NCBI GenBank assembly: GCA_958298945.1
Contig: OY282606.1
Span: 73,395,622 to 73,459,621 of the forward strand
Length of the DNA: 64,000 nucleotides
Origin: Atherix ibis
Lineage: Eukaryota; Arthropoda; Insecta; Diptera; Athericidae
Reading direction: 5' to 3'
Made by a program: the position numbers and the translations under genes. Below the pieces are notes generated by a model that was not told where the DNA came from, did not search any database, and saw only the letters and a program-made list of their open reading frames with translations. Of the stretch, positions 24,346 through 35,804 are shown one piece after another; positions within the stretch are counted from its first letter, which is position 1, and every line of letters starts with the position of its first letter.

Positions 24346-25474
24346 TACCAATTCACAAGTCAATTAATATATGAATATCATTCGATTCGTGAGTCACTCG
24401 ACACCTGTAATGTACCCAAAAGATACTATATCAACGATTCACCCTACAGGCAAATTACTATTTGCGATAATATAAGAAGCTATAAAAGAATAACTATTAT
24501 TTGTCTTATTATTAGTAATAGTAGTTACATGAAAATAACAAAACAAAAATGGAAAAAAAAAAATTAAACTAATAAATTTAGAGCAGCATCCAAATTTAAA
24601 TTTATTTAATTAAAAGAGTTTTTAATGGATAATAAGTAATTGTATTTTTATTAACTATTGATTATTATTAAAAATATTATTGATGATGATGTTGATGATT
24701 ATTATTATTATTCAAACGATTATTATAATGTGTAATTGTTTATGATGTATAATTAATATTTAATTGAAAGAAACCAAAAAAAAAAAAGGGTCTATTGGAA
24801 TGTTGATTACAGCTAATTCTATACATACATACTTACATATTTAGATATAAATATATGCATTTACTTATTGTAATGTGTAGAAAAATAAAAACCAAAGAAA
24901 AAATAAGGTAAAATATTATAAGAAAAAATAAGGTAAAAATAATAGATTAAAAATTTTAAAAATAAAAAATCCTAATTAAAAAAATTATAGAAACGAAACG
25001 TTTAAACGTTTATTATGTAAAGTTGAAGAACCATATTGAATAAATAAAAAAAGAAAATTATAGAAAAAAAAATTCAACTGAACACAAAAATTATATGTAA
25101 AAATTATAATAATTTGCAAAATTTTAAAATAAAATTATTTAATGTTAAAATTAAATAAATTAAAAATAGTAAATATTAGAAATTTTGGCCAAAAATGTTT
25201 GTAGTGTGTTCCTTTATGAATTTGCTTTTACAACTGTTTTTTGTTATTGGACTGAAGAATTACTAGATAGACCATGTTTGGACGTCTTTTTTTAATTCAA
25301 TTTTATTCGATTCTTTTAACGAAAATAAATTTGTTTATTTTTTATTTAATGTTCTCAAAATGCGTATCAAGAGCAGCTCGGGACCCCGTTTCTAAGTGGG
25401 ACAGTTATATGCATCTCCAGATTTTTCTCTTATCGCTGCTTACCTCTTAGCATATATCAATGGCCAGATTGGGC
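24346..25474. other. AT-rich intergenic DNA
   Basis: Contains short GAT/ATT microsatellites near 24661-24715. No gene recognised. Confidence 0.5.
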
Positions 25475-26240
25475 TATTATTACCTCTTCTATGAAATATC
25501 ATTTTCACTTCTTTCTAACTTTTTTTGAAAAAGCAGATATACGCGCAGTAGAGTATGCACAGTGCCTAACTAAGTTTATTAGTGTAACTTTCAATATCAT
25601 GAAAAAAAGTCTTCCAACCTATGGGCATAAAAGAAGGCACGCAAAACAAATCTTGTAATCTTCATACAAAGGAGAAATAATCTGGCTTTTGAACCTTAAC
25701 AACTCTTCGGAGCAGACATAAGAGTCGCCAAGAAGGCTAAGTTCCTTGAAGTCTGCATAGATACTAGACTAAAGTATAATTTGAAGAATTTGAAGAAAAG
25801 GTTCGAAAGGTAACAAAGAGCAATGAACCAGTGCAGAGGAATATCACCGAAGTTGACGTGCCTCAATAATATTAGCAAAAAAGATCACAGCGCACCACTA
25901 CGAAGGAGCTGAATATCAAAAAATATATTCTGGGTAAGAAAATGACTTTTGGACTTTTTTATGGATCTTTTTATCGAAAAAAAAACAGTTCAGCAATAGT
26001 AATTCGAATGAACAAGAATGCAAAATGCCGAGAGATGGGAAACCATTCGTGGAAAATTCTAGAACTCATTCATTTTGTTCTAGTTAGGAAGCTTCGGAAT
26101 ATTACCATCTTCATATATCGATCCATGAACTCTATCCAAGCCAGTGCAGCAATATTTTTGGAAGGCCTGTATCTCTCATGCCAACTAAATTTGTGGACAA
26201 AAAGCTCCATGAACTCTATCCAAGCCACTACAATTAGAAT
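25475..26240 (+). pseudogene. Degenerate non-LTR retrotransposon, reverse transcriptase tail to RNase H, copy 1
   Basis: A plus-strand reading gives AKFLEVCIDTRLKYNLKNL, which fits the post-palm block (KFLG-x-x-x-D-x-x-L), and further on RKLRNITIFIYRSMNSIQA, which fits an RNase H TDS-x-x-x-I/L block with the Asp lost. The same sequence recurs with about one change in ten at 38770-39450. The phrase ending SMNSIQA occurs twice within this copy (about 26126 and 26210), so it carries an internal duplication or deletion scar. It directly abuts the first IDS/NUDT9 unit. Confidence 0.45.
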
Positions 26241-26540
26241 GTTAACAGGGCGTATGAGTAGGAGAACACTGGCAATTCCTGCTTTGAACTGTTTTAAGCA
26301 TATTTAATAATAATGGACTTGTTTCTTGAAGGAAATCCGCTCCGCTAACGCTAACAAAACCACTCACGCTTACGTTGCTTCATAAGCGGGTTTTTAATGA
26401 ACTTTAATTAAAAAATTATGAAAGATATTATTTTGTGGTCAATAATTCAGACAGGGCTCTTTAAAAAGTTTAATTTTAGCGTTTTCTTAGGATCATTTTT
26501 AGTAACATTTGTACTATCCAAATCGTGTAGCGAAACTCGG

Positions 26541-27597
26541 TCACCAATGAGCATCTCGCAATTTTGCCACTTCAGCAATAATATCGGCATGATTAGCATG
26601 TAAATTAATAGTTCGATCTAAATCCATCCAACGTACGTGGGCAGCGTCGTCTCCAGCGACCAAATTCAATTTTCCAACGTTGGTTCCGTCATCATCGTGG
26701 AAATTGTAGGCAACGGTCTCTATCCACGCATTGTCTGTATTACGAAAATCATCCACGTAGCCTTTGTAGATCTCATCACCATTAGTAAAGAACGCGTCAA
26801 ATGCTTCTTGGCTTAGACTATCTTTTGATCTATTGAGTGCTTCCTCAGAGAATTCACGTTTTAGTGTTGCCGTAACCAGTTCTCCAGGATCAACCATACC
26901 GCCTGGTATCGCCCATTTTTGGTTGTCACGTCTCTGTATTGCCACCATTTGAAGAATTTTTCTAGAATAAAATTAAGGCAAATCCGTAAATAAATTTTAG
27001 GCAATTACTTTGTTAATGTGCAAACCTATGAGATTGTGTGTTTTCTATTGGCCTTCCGTCCTCATCTCTCTTCCATCGAGTTACAATAGGATCCGCTGCG
27101 TGATTAGGACCCCATCGGCCAAGTAGTCCTCTTCTCTTTATGCCGGTTCTGCCAATAGGATTCAATGGGTAACCATTATTTATCTCGTAGTGTGGTTTAA
27201 CAAAAGATAATCGGTTAACTTTCCCATCAACACGGTGCCACTTTGGTTTGAATGAAGAATTATCAATTTCGGGATCTGCCCAAACTTGACCAGAAACTGT
27301 ATTCGATGTATGATTTGGTGGATTATAGTCTTTGTAATTTTTATTCCAAGAAACCAAATCATCCGGTACCGGAAACCGGCTTATATTACTCCTTGGATAT
27401 AACGTATTCCGGCAATTAAAGTGGGTAAACGCCTTCATATTAATTTTATTGACTGAACACACTTCAATAGCATTCACAACTTGAAGAACATTAGTCAACA
27501 GAATACTATAAAATATTGTATATAAAAACAGTATTTTCCCCCAATTTTCACGAATTGTATTCTCCGTAAACACACTCTCGTAAACTAACGCAATCAT
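26541..27597 (-). CDS. NUDT9: NUDT9, ADP-ribose pyrophosphatase, copy A
   Basis: Hydrolyses ADP-ribose to AMP and ribose 5-phosphate. Exon 1 (27597-27026) and exon 2 (26961-26541) join across a 64-bp intron (GTTTGC donor, TTCTAG acceptor) inside the Arg codon of SHR-KILQMVAIQ, giving about 330 residues, near the vertebrate length. Family hallmarks are RFPVPDD, VSGQVWADPEID, GRTGIKRRGLLGRWGPNHAA and DPIVTRWKRD. The Nudix box (~212-234) is GMVDPGELV then REFSEEAL; as in vertebrate NUDT9 the usual Gly after EE is replaced. The end is YKGYVDDFRNTDNAW to KLRDAHW. The in-frame ATG at 27597 is used; another is at 27438. The N-terminus has two hydrophobic stretches, possibly a targeting signal. It is head-to-head with IDS. 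Confidence 0.88.
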
Positions 27598-28059
27598 CAA
27601 AATAAGAATCAAGTGAGAATTGTCAAAATAAACAAATTTCGGCAACAGTGTTAGTCATTTTATCATCTGTAGTATAGTTGGCAAAAATTCTAGTAGAGGG
27701 CACTATAAGCAAATGCATAAAGAAACTCACCACAGTAATGAATTGTGTTCTTTGGTCTAGCTTCCAATTTCAATTTTTTTCGGTTTATTTTTGATTTACC
27801 TTCGAAGAAAATAGATTTATGAAATTTTGATTTATTTACTTTTGCGAAAAAATAGAAAATAACCAAAATCTTTTCTGATTCTTTTCGAAATTTGAAAATT
27901 TCCCTAGATAATTGCGTACTTAGGATATTGCATAACACTTTTGGAAAACATTTCCAATTGTGATGAGAAGCCTGGCAAGTAATCGTTATCGATTCTCCTA
28001 GTTTATTCTTCGCACTTGAACTTCCGGGGGCTGTTCGTAGTAGATAAGTAACGTCAAAG
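27598..28059. promoter_or_regulatory. Shared upstream region of NUDT9 and IDS, copy A
   Basis: About 460 bp separate the divergent start codons, so both promoters must lie here unless distant untranslated exons exist. A DRE-like TATCGAT lies at 27987-27993, and a less AT-rich stretch (CTTCCGGGGGCTGTTCG, about 28020) precedes the IDS start. The same layout is kept in copy B at 45302-45760. A bidirectional promoter is inferred. Confidence 0.45.
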
Positions 28060-29821
28060 ATGTTCTGGCTTCGTTTAATTTTTCTAATTAGCTCGGTTTT
28101 TGCGTGCGGTGATAATTTAACGCCAACACGAAAAAAATATAATGTTCTATTGGTGGTTTTTGATGATTTGCGGCCAGCAATATTTGGATATGGCGATCAG
28201 CAAGCCCACACACCCAATATCGATCGATTTATGCAGAGAAGCTCTTACTTCACCAGAGCATATAGTCAGGTTCGTTAATAATTCATTAAATGTTCAAAAC
28301 TATTTGTTTCGTTTTCTTTTTAATTTTTTTTTTGAGTTGATACTTTGTTAGTTTGATTTGGCGAATAATTTTTGTTCTCTCCTAATTGGTAGCAAGCTTT
28401 GTGCGCACCGAGCCGGAATTCCATGTTGACAGGCAGACGGCCGGACACACTTAGACTTTACGATTTCTACAGTTATTGGCGTAATGTGGTCGGTAACTAT
28501 TCAACCCTGCCGCAATATTTCAAAGAGCACGGTGGCTACCAAACGTATTCGATTGGAAAAGTTTTCCATCCGGGATTGTCTTCGAACTATTGCGATGATT
28601 ACCCGTTCAGTTGGAGCTACCCACCATTTCATCCGCCCACCGAAAGTTTCATGAACTCACCAGTATGTCCAGATGGTAGCGGTAAATTGCATGCGAATTT
28701 AGTGTGTCCGGTCAGAGTAACAGCCCAACCGAAGCAGACACTGCCTGACATCGAATCGGTTCAGCAAGCAAAAAAATTTCTACAGGCTAGAAACAATTGC
28801 AGTGCACCATACTTTCTAGCCGTTGGCATTCACAAGCCACACATTCCATTCAAGTTTCCAGAGAAATTTTTGAAATTCTTTCCGAAAAACGACTTTAATT
28901 ACACGGTCGCCGACTATAAACCGTACGGAATGCCAAATGTCGCTTGGAATCCATTCACAGATATACGTTCCAGGGATGATGTTATGAAACTGAACGTGTC
29001 ATTTCCGTTCGGACCCATACCAAAAGATTATCGCAGCAAAATTCGAAATGCATATTACGCTTCCGTTAGTTACGTTGATTATTTGTTTGGAAAACTTTTG
29101 ACTTACGTAAACATGGACGACACGATTGTTGTGTTAACCAGCGATCATGGATGGTCTTTGGGTGAACACGGCGAATGGGCAAAGTACAGCAACTTCGAAG
29201 TTTCGGTTCGGGTTCCGCTGATCATATACAGCCCTGAATTCAATATAACTAGCCCACAGAAGTATACAGAAATTGTAGAACTTGTTGACTTGTTTCCAAC
29301 CATGATCGACCTGGCGAAATTACATCAGATTCCAAGGTGCCAGGATCGCAATCAAACTTTGTGTACCGAAGGCAAAAGCCTCTACCATTCGCTGAAATGT
29401 AGTAAGCCCTACAATGAAGGCATTGCTTTTAGCCAATATCCGAGACCATCTGCTTATCCATCACAGCATCCGAACAGTGATAAGCCGTTGCTGAAGCAAA
29501 TTCAAATTATGGGCTACTCCGTACGTACTACCGACTTTCGCTACACGCTTTGGATAGGCTTTAATCCAAAAACCTTCGAACGAGGTAACTAATTCCGAAT
29601 TGATTTTGTTCGAGTTTTTTTATGTTTGCTTTTTGTCGATTTTTTCTTTCTTTTGTATTTTACGTAAATAAACTTTCACAGATTGGACTAAAATTTACGG
29701 TGAGGAGCTGTACGATCATCGTATCGATCCACAAGAGAATATGAATCTAGTTGATCGTGACGGATTCGAAGAGATTCGCAGTCGATTGACAACACTGCTA
29801 AAAGCGCAATTTACGAATTAA
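28060..29821 (+). CDS. IDS: Iduronate-2-sulfatase, copy A
   Basis: Lysosomal enzyme that removes the 2-O-sulfate from iduronate in dermatan and heparan sulfate. Three exons, 28060-28269, 28393-29584 and 29682-29821 (introns 123 and 97 bp, GT-AG), give 513 residues, a little shorter than the human enzyme. A signal peptide is seen at residues 1-16 (FWLRLIFLISSVFACG). Metal ligands D35 and D36 are in VVFDDLRP. The formylglycine site is C74 in CAPSR, with LTGRRPDT next. Further active-site blocks are GKVFHPG, FLAVGIHKPHIPF, and D321-H322 in TSDHGWSLGEHGEW. The C-terminal part has IMGYSVRTTDFRYT and ELYDHRIDPQE. No lesion is visible. Start ATG 28060 is the only one ahead of the signal sequence. 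Confidence 0.95.
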
Positions 29822-30249
29822 TTTAATTACTCCATCAGCCACCAATGAGCCACTAAACGGATCCTGCCATATAATATCTGCCAGCCGAGAAATCGACTAT
29901 TAGTTACGAATATTTGTTAACTTGGATTTTGTTGTAGTTTACAGTCTTTAATTAAAATCAATTTATTGCAAAAAGAACGTATGTGTTTTGGTTCTAAGCG
30001 TGAATCTTTATAGAGATTTTTTCCGGCAAAGGAAATTATTTTGAATTGTTTTATGTTTTTAGTATATAAGAATATTCGATCGTGTAAGCCCAAATTGGCT
30101 CAATCATACTTTTGTATTGCTTTCTACTTTACGCGCAGCTTATGGTTCTATTTGTTTAGATATCTATATACACATATGCAAGAACTCCCCGTTAATAAAT
30201 ATAGCATTTTTATTAGTACGATGAACATAAGCAAACACATTTCGTTGTC

Positions 30250-30430
30250 TTCCACTACATTGAAAGAATAAAATTTTATGCAAGGGTAAAAACAATCGCA
30301 TATTAAAGGGATTTGACTTAATCTATAATTATAAGTGATGAAAAGTTTATCTACTTCAATTTGCATAAGTTAAAAGGGAAGTTTTCTTAAAAATAAATTT
30401 GAGTTTTATTATCTTTTAAGAAGCTCGTCA
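30250..30430 (+). repeat. Short dispersed repeat, copy in segment A
   Basis: The stretch containing GATGAAAAGTTTATCTACTT and TTATTATCTTTTAAGAAGCT recurs at 47980-48160 (duplicate unit) and separately at 34756-34925, which lies outside either gene unit. Confidence 0.7.
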
Positions 30431-30767
30431 ATCGTAAAAATAATAAAAGGGAGAAACATTTCCTCTTAGATTAAAAAAGTACGAAAAATCGGCCTTTTCT
30501 CTAATTCAATAAAAAAACTAAAAATAATCGTAATTTGAAAACTTACTCGTTTTTATTGTCTTTGCAAATTCGTAATTTCGCTTTTTCAATTTTTTGCTTT
30601 ATAATTTTATCAAAAGGACTTTTGTCGACTCCAGCTCAAAAAAGTTACATTCTCTTATTCATAGTGACTTTAAAATTAGAAATAGAACCATTTACTTTCC
30701 TCCCAAATTCCAAAGATTGCTGTTTCCCAGTATACAGACTATGAGTTGAACGAAGTTGAGAGTATTA

Positions 30768-31085
30768 TTACGTCGTAACATTACCGCCTTCCAAGAGATG
30801 ATCGTCCTGAGCATCATTTGATCCATATAATGGACCAGGTGATCGATGAGCTGAATGGTCAGTTGTCCTCGCTAACTCTTCTCGATGCTTTGTAACAAGT
30901 CGGAATGGACCATCTCAACTGGCCTTCAATGTCGTTGACTTTCCCTTACGCTGCGTGGGATTGTACAGCAAAACGAAAGACCCCTCTTCGAATTCCACAG
31001 TCTTGCCACTACGATCGTAACGAGTCTTCATCCTGTCACTAGTCCGTAGTCAAGCTTCTCGTACCAGAGAATGAACGGCATTCAT
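30768..31085 (-). pseudogene. Ty3/gypsy polyprotein, integrase C-terminal end
   Basis: Minus strand reads NAVHSLVREA, stop, LRTSDRMKTRYDRSGKTVEF, then GSFVLLYNPTQRKGKS and, after a TGA replacing the usual Trp, DGPFRLVTKH, and ends EGGNVTT at 30768. This is the chromodomain-like end of a gypsy integrase (SDRMK-x-RYD, then V-x-LYNP-x-x-KG). Protease, reverse transcriptase and the integrase core are absent. Sequence to about 31270 may be its LTR or spacer. A related scrap (NAIRFLIRDA) lies at about 32720-32755 on the far side of the mariner. Confidence 0.7.
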
Positions 31086-31099
31086 CTTTTCTCTTAAAT

Positions 31100-31424
31100 T
31101 TAGTACATAGTCTGCCTATATAGGCTTCTCGACTTTTTATTTCCGACTCTTGACTCCTGTCTCGACTCTATCGACTCCTGTCTCAACTTTTCACTCGACT
31201 CTCATTATTCTATTATTTAACTGTTCTACATTTTCTTCTACCAGGTTAACTCTACTTTTTCCCCCCCAAGATATGCCTTCATCTTATCTTTGGAGTTCTT
31301 GAGAAAAGCCGTAAACTTCCGTTAATGCTCCTGGTATGCCAAAAGTTGTGTCTCTGATCGAAAGCTTTGTTCTTCTTATCGTCGTCGCTGCCCTTACCGG
31401 CTACAAGCTTGTTTTTCTTTATTA
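31100..31424. other. Gypsy-flanking sequence without gene
   Basis: TC-rich, with repeated GACTC motifs (about 31130-31205) and a C8 run near 31261. The part 31378-31420 is inverted at 32558-32600 around the mariner. Nothing coding was recognised. Confidence 0.45.
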
Positions 31425-32530
31425 CCAGGTGTATAAGCTAAAATCCGCTGTTTTTTAGCCAAAAAAACATGATTTTTTTCATATAAGGCAAAAACAAATT
31501 TATTCAAAGTACTTAACCTCGCTAACTACACATTTTTCCCATTTCTCTGGCAATTTGTGGATACCACGCCAAAAAAATTCCTTCGCTTTCGAGGCAAACC
31601 CCTTATCAAGCCATTTTCGGACGTCTTCGTAAGAATCGAAGTGCTGCTCAGCGAGCGCTTGGCCCATCGACGAAAACAGGTGGTAATCGGAAGCGGCCAG
31701 GTCTGGTGAATAAGCGGGGTGGGGTAGTACCTCCCACTTGAGTACCTCCAAGTAGTATCGGACCATTTTTGAGGTGTGCGATGGTGCGTTGTCATGGAGG
31801 AAAATCATGTCTTTGTTGATAATCCGTCCTTTTTTCACGCAGAGCACGGTGCAATTTGATCAGTTGTTGGTGGTAGCGGTGGGCATTGACAGTTTCATCA
31901 GGTTTCAACATCTTATAGTAGGCTATACCCTGCTGATCTCACCAAACGCACAGCATCGTCTTACGTCCGAAGCGATTTGATCTTTGGGAAAATGTTGATG
32001 GTTGGCCGTGATCAACCCACAATTTCTTGCGTTTAGGATTCTCGAAATATATACACTTTTCATCGCCTGTCACAATCCGATCAGGAACGACTTTCTTGTT
32101 TGTCTGGCGAGCAAGATTTCGCATGTGTTTTGGTGTCGCTCCATCTGCCTATCGTTCAATTCATGCGGCACCCATTTTCCAATCCTTTCGATCTCATGGC
32201 ACGCAAACGCATGGAAATGGCTGGTTGAGTAACACCCAATTGCTCCGCGAGCATTTTTTACGATTGGGTATCGTCTTCGTCCAAAAGACCCTGCAATTGA
32301 TGGTCCTCAACCTTTCTAGGCCGATTTTCACGTTTCTTGTCCCACAAGTTAAAATTGCAATCTTTGAACCGACGAAACCAATCTCGGCATGTTGTTTCCG
32401 ATAAAGCACTGTCACCATAGGCCTCCATAAGCATTCGATGCGATTCGGCAGCCGATTTCTTCAAATAGAAGCAGAAAAGCAGAGCTTCCCGAATATGCTC
32501 TTTTTCTGGCATAAAACTAGACATGATTAC
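31425..32530 (-). mobile_element. Mariner element, transposase end truncated
   Basis: TA at 31423-31424 is followed by CCAGGTGTATAAGC, a mariner-like end. No matching inverted repeat follows the transposase start at 32524, so the promoter end is lost or too diverged. Confidence 0.65.
31500..32524 (-). pseudogene. Mariner transposase with intact catalytic motifs but broken frame
   Basis: Starts MSSFMPEKEHIREALLFCFY and has the N-terminal HTH FYLKKSAAESHRMLMEAYG followed by CRDWFRRFKDCNFNLWDKKR. The first Asp is in VTGDEKCIYFEN, the second in LHDNAPSHTSKM, the third in SPDLAASDYHLFSS; spacing fits D34D, so all three acidic residues survive. An in-frame TGA follows MLCVW (about 31938), and the pieces occupy different frames, so it cannot be translated as one protein. 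Confidence 0.8.
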
Positions 32531-32531
32531 A

Positions 32532-32708
32532 AAAGGAATGCTTCTAAGATTTAATCAAGAAGAACAGATTTGTAGCCGATAAGGGCAGCGACGACGACGC
32601 CGATTCTTTATCTCTGCCCGGGAGACATGATCCAGATGACTCTCTTCTTAGTTTCTAATTCCAAAGGAATGCTTCTAAGATTTAATCAAGAAGAACAGAT
32701 TTGTAGCC
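32532..32708 (+). repeat. Identical 46-bp direct repeat pair
   Basis: Positions 32532-32577 and 32663-32708 are identical, starting AAAGGAATGCTTCTAAGATT. Between them is a less AT-rich spacer. They may be target or LTR-edge scars of the gypsy relic; the cause is not clear. Confidence 0.75.
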
Positions 32709-32939
32709 CATAGGCCAGCATCTCGTATCAGAAAACGAATGGCATTCATCTTCTCTATTTAATCTAGTGCACACTTTGCCGCGGAATCCTTCTCGACTTT
32801 CCATTACCGATTCTCGACTCTGTTATAGTTTTGGAAAAATAAATAATGAAAATTAGTTTTCTTGGGTGTTGGATAGGGATGAGAAAAGTTTCACAATTTG
32901 GATAACAAAAATAATTTTCTGAACGTAAAATTCCATAGG

Positions 32940-33450
32940 AGTATGGTCGTCATCAACGTTTCAACTGAGCATGCTTGATGGCCAACTTTATGGGCAGATT
33001 GTGGGTAGGTATGAAATTAGTGCTGATATGTGCTCTCACATCCAACATAAACAGAAGAAATCATACCAAAAACATAATGGGGATAATGGAGACACCCGAG
33101 GGTGTTAATTTTTCCATGGGAAGGGAAAGGAAAAAAAAATAATAAAAACGAAAAAGAACCGAAATTATAAAAAAAAATTAAAAGAAAAAAAACTCAAAAA
33201 GGGAGAGGAATAGGAAAAATGGGAGAGAAGGTAAAAAGTGAAAATAAAAATGAACAGGTGAGAAAAAAAATAATTTTTTTAAGTAAAAGAAAATAAAAAT
33301 AAAAATGAAAAGAATAAAGAAAAGAAAAAGTCCCAAAAGAAACCTAAAACAAATAAAAGAAGAAGGAGAAGAAAAAGAAAAGAAATTGATGAATACGATC
33401 CGGTTGGGAGGGTCTTAAATAGAAATGCTCTTCCTGGCCTGCCACAACTG
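32940..33450 (-). repeat. Dispersed repeat with a purine-tract core, copy 2 (inverted)
   Basis: Reverse-complement partner of 3040-3535. Shared ends carry TTTATGGGCAGATTGTGGG and ATGCTCTTCCTGGCCTGCC. The core (33110-33400) is AG-rich simple sequence. Confidence 0.65.
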
Positions 33451-34740
33451 CCCTATGGCACTGCGCAAATTAAATATAGTTGAAGTGACCCTTTTGTGCT
33501 ATAAAATTATAAAAAATGCTAACTTAATATCACAAATAAAATTACAGTTACGGCCTTCTATTCATTCATTATTTTTTTTCCACAATTTACTTAAATATTC
33601 TATTGTGTCTTGCATTATAAAAAGAAAAAACAATATTTGCTTCAACAAAATACTTTTAAAAGGTTTCGTGTCTTTTCTTCGAAATTTGATTTTTTTCGAT
33701 CGATTAGTGATTTTTTTGATAAAATTGATGCTAGTACTCGTAGTGTTACAATTAAAGAAATTATTGAAATGATAAATATAATTATATGGTAAGTATTATA
33801 AAAATTATTAGTTCTAATCATTGGAAGTCATATATACTTATTATACTATATAAATAAATTCAAATAAAAAAATATTTTGAATAATATTAAATTAAAATTT
33901 CACTTATAAATATAAATTTATATTATAAATTAATTTTAATAAAATATTTAAAATTAATTAAAATTAATAAGTATTTATAAAAATATAATCAATAGTTTTT
34001 AAAAAATAAATTATAAATTAATAAATGTTATTATTTTTATTTGAAATTATCTAACGTTACGATTGATATTAATTTTTGTTTTCTTTTTATGAAATATAAA
34101 CTTATATTTGATAAACTTCTTTTTTTTGCTTTAATATAATTGCTAGGTAATTTTATCTTAATAATTTCACCGTGCATAATCTTTTTCTTTTTTATTAAAA
34201 TAATATTTCAGTATTTCTTTCTAGAACAATCGAGGTTTTTTTTTATATAATTCAACAAAAAGATATACTGTTACTTTTATATATATCCGTTTGCTTGTAG
34301 ACACCTTGTTTTAGCCATTCCTTGTGGTTCTACCTTCCATGACACGTCGACAAACATTTTTCGTAAGTAACTCTTTAATTTGTTCAAATTTGTTTGTTGA
34401 AATTCACTTTTTTTCTTGTTGAAGTCATTTATTATTCATTATTTTTTTTATCAATGCTAAATAAATCATATATGAATGTATTCAGTAACAAATTATTTAA
34501 TTTTACATAACCGAATTGAATCGTTGTTATTATTATAATAAATTAGATTTAAGATAACCTTTAATTGAATAAAGTAATATATTCGCAAAATTAATTTTTA
34601 TTATAAATTAAAATTTAATTGTAATTTCATATAATAACACTGCAATATAATAAAACTCAACAGCGTCTATTAGAGAAAAAAAATGAAGTTTGCCAGTACA
34701 ATACACAAACCACAAAGGTAGCATCAAGAAATTTTCATCA
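33451..34740. other. Very AT-rich stretch, no gene seen
   Basis: Open frames at 33425-33792 translate to Phe/Leu/Ile/Lys-rich strings. I considered mitochondrial origin, given the numt nearby, but saw no recognisable mitochondrial protein or tRNA. Confidence 0.45.
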
Positions 34741-34755
34741 ATAATTTTTCTTCAA

Positions 34756-34925
34756 GTACATTCAAAGAATAAAATTTTATACAAGGTTAAAAACACTCGC
34801 ATATTAAAGGGAATTAATTTAATCTATAATAATAAGGGATGAAAAGTTTATCTACTTCAATTTGCTTCAGTTAAAAGGGAGTTTTTCTTAAAACTCAATT
34901 TGAGCTTTATTATCTTCTAAGAAGC
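34756..34925 (+). repeat. Short dispersed repeat, solitary copy
   Basis: Matches 30250-30430 and 47980-48160 by eye with scattered differences. This copy has no IDS or NUDT9 sequence next to it. Confidence 0.65.
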
Positions 34926-35300
34926 TGAAGAAATTTTCACCAAAATTTAGCCGATTGATCTCTTCACTACCAACCATCAAAGATGCACTTCTAGCTGCCT
35001 CGACGTCCTAAAACCGAATCCCTATCCGTCATCTTTTTGGCGCATACGTGCTGTTTGGCATGCACGCTGGTTTTGCAAACAACATCCTACGCATGGTATT
35101 TCTGATTTGTGTGCCATCTCTTATGCCTGGTATGCAGCTCGAGCGAAGATAAATTTTAACGCGATCTCCACTACTCTCCCATTTAGCGCAGCTAAACGAG
35201 AGTGAAAAGTTTTTGTGTAGAGATAAATTTTGACATTTCGGAACTTTTCAATTTCGATGTTGATGTTTTGTTGTAATTTTAAAAATAAATGAAGTGAATA

Positions 35301-35770
35301 GCTTTTTTAGCTGGATTTTATTCAAAGGATATGATTTTCAAAATTGTATCTTTATCTTATTTAAATATATTTAGTTTTTTCTTATATTTTTTTTCTACAG
35401 GATTAACTGTTTGTCATTCAATTCGGTTAGTTTATTATACAATGACTGGAAATTTTAATGTTATATCTTTACATTTATTAAATGATGAGGGTTGAATTAT
35501 ATTAAACGGAATAATGGGATTATTATTTATAGCAGTTATTGTTGGAAGTAGGTATATTAAATTGATTAATTTTTCCAGTTCCTTATATAATTTGTTTACC
35601 TGATTATTTCAAGTTATTAACTTTATTTGTTTGTATTATAGGGGGTATTATGGGATATTTAATTTCAAATGTTTCTTAATATTTTTTAAATAAATCATTA
35701 AAGTATAATTTTTTATCAACATATTTAGGGAGAATATAATTTATACCTTATATTTCTACTTATGGAATTA
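35301..35770 (+). pseudogene. ND5: Nuclear mitochondrial insertion (numt) of ND5
   Basis: Reads as mitochondrial NADH dehydrogenase subunit 5: AFLAGFYSKDMIFKIVSLSY, FSTGLTVCHSIRLVYY, DEGWIILNGIMGLLF, LNWLIFPVPYMICLP, GGIMGYLISNVS and FMPYISTYGII. It needs the invertebrate mitochondrial code: TGA is read as Trp in DEGW and LNWL, AGA as Ser in LGSM, ATA as Met. One indel near 35555 and two TAA codons show it is not functional. It covers the C-terminal third of ND5. Its end runs straight into a perfect fold-back (35738-35804). Confidence 0.9.
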
Positions 35771-35804
35771 TTTATTCCATAAGTAGAAATATAAGGTATA
35801 AATT
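35738..35804. repeat. Perfect 31-bp palindrome with 5-nt loop at the numt end
   Basis: 35738-35768 is the exact reverse complement of 35774-35804. The left arm is the last stretch of ND5 (ending STYGI); the right arm is its inverted copy. Confidence 0.95.

Larger units (their letters stand above)
26246..30470. repeat. Duplicated segment A (NUDT9 + IDS)
   Basis: Collinear and in the same direction as 43881-48205. The core from NUDT9 through IDS is almost identical, introns included. The outer parts (26246-26540 and 30050-30470) show clearly more substitutions and indels. The unit begins at ACAGGGCGTATGAGTAGGAG in both copies and homology fades after CATTTCCTCTTA in both. Confidence 0.9.

Noticed and set aside
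27597..27645. Longer NUDT9 start upstream of 27597
   Set aside because: The codon at 27643-27645 is TTG; the first in-frame ATG is at 27595-27597.
33610..33792. Open frame of 60 codons
   Set aside because: Composition-driven, overlaps another frame of equal quality, no domain.
33425..34200. Further mitochondrial DNA near the numt
   Set aside because: Extremely AT-rich, but no mitochondrial protein block or tRNA cloverleaf could be read with the mitochondrial code.
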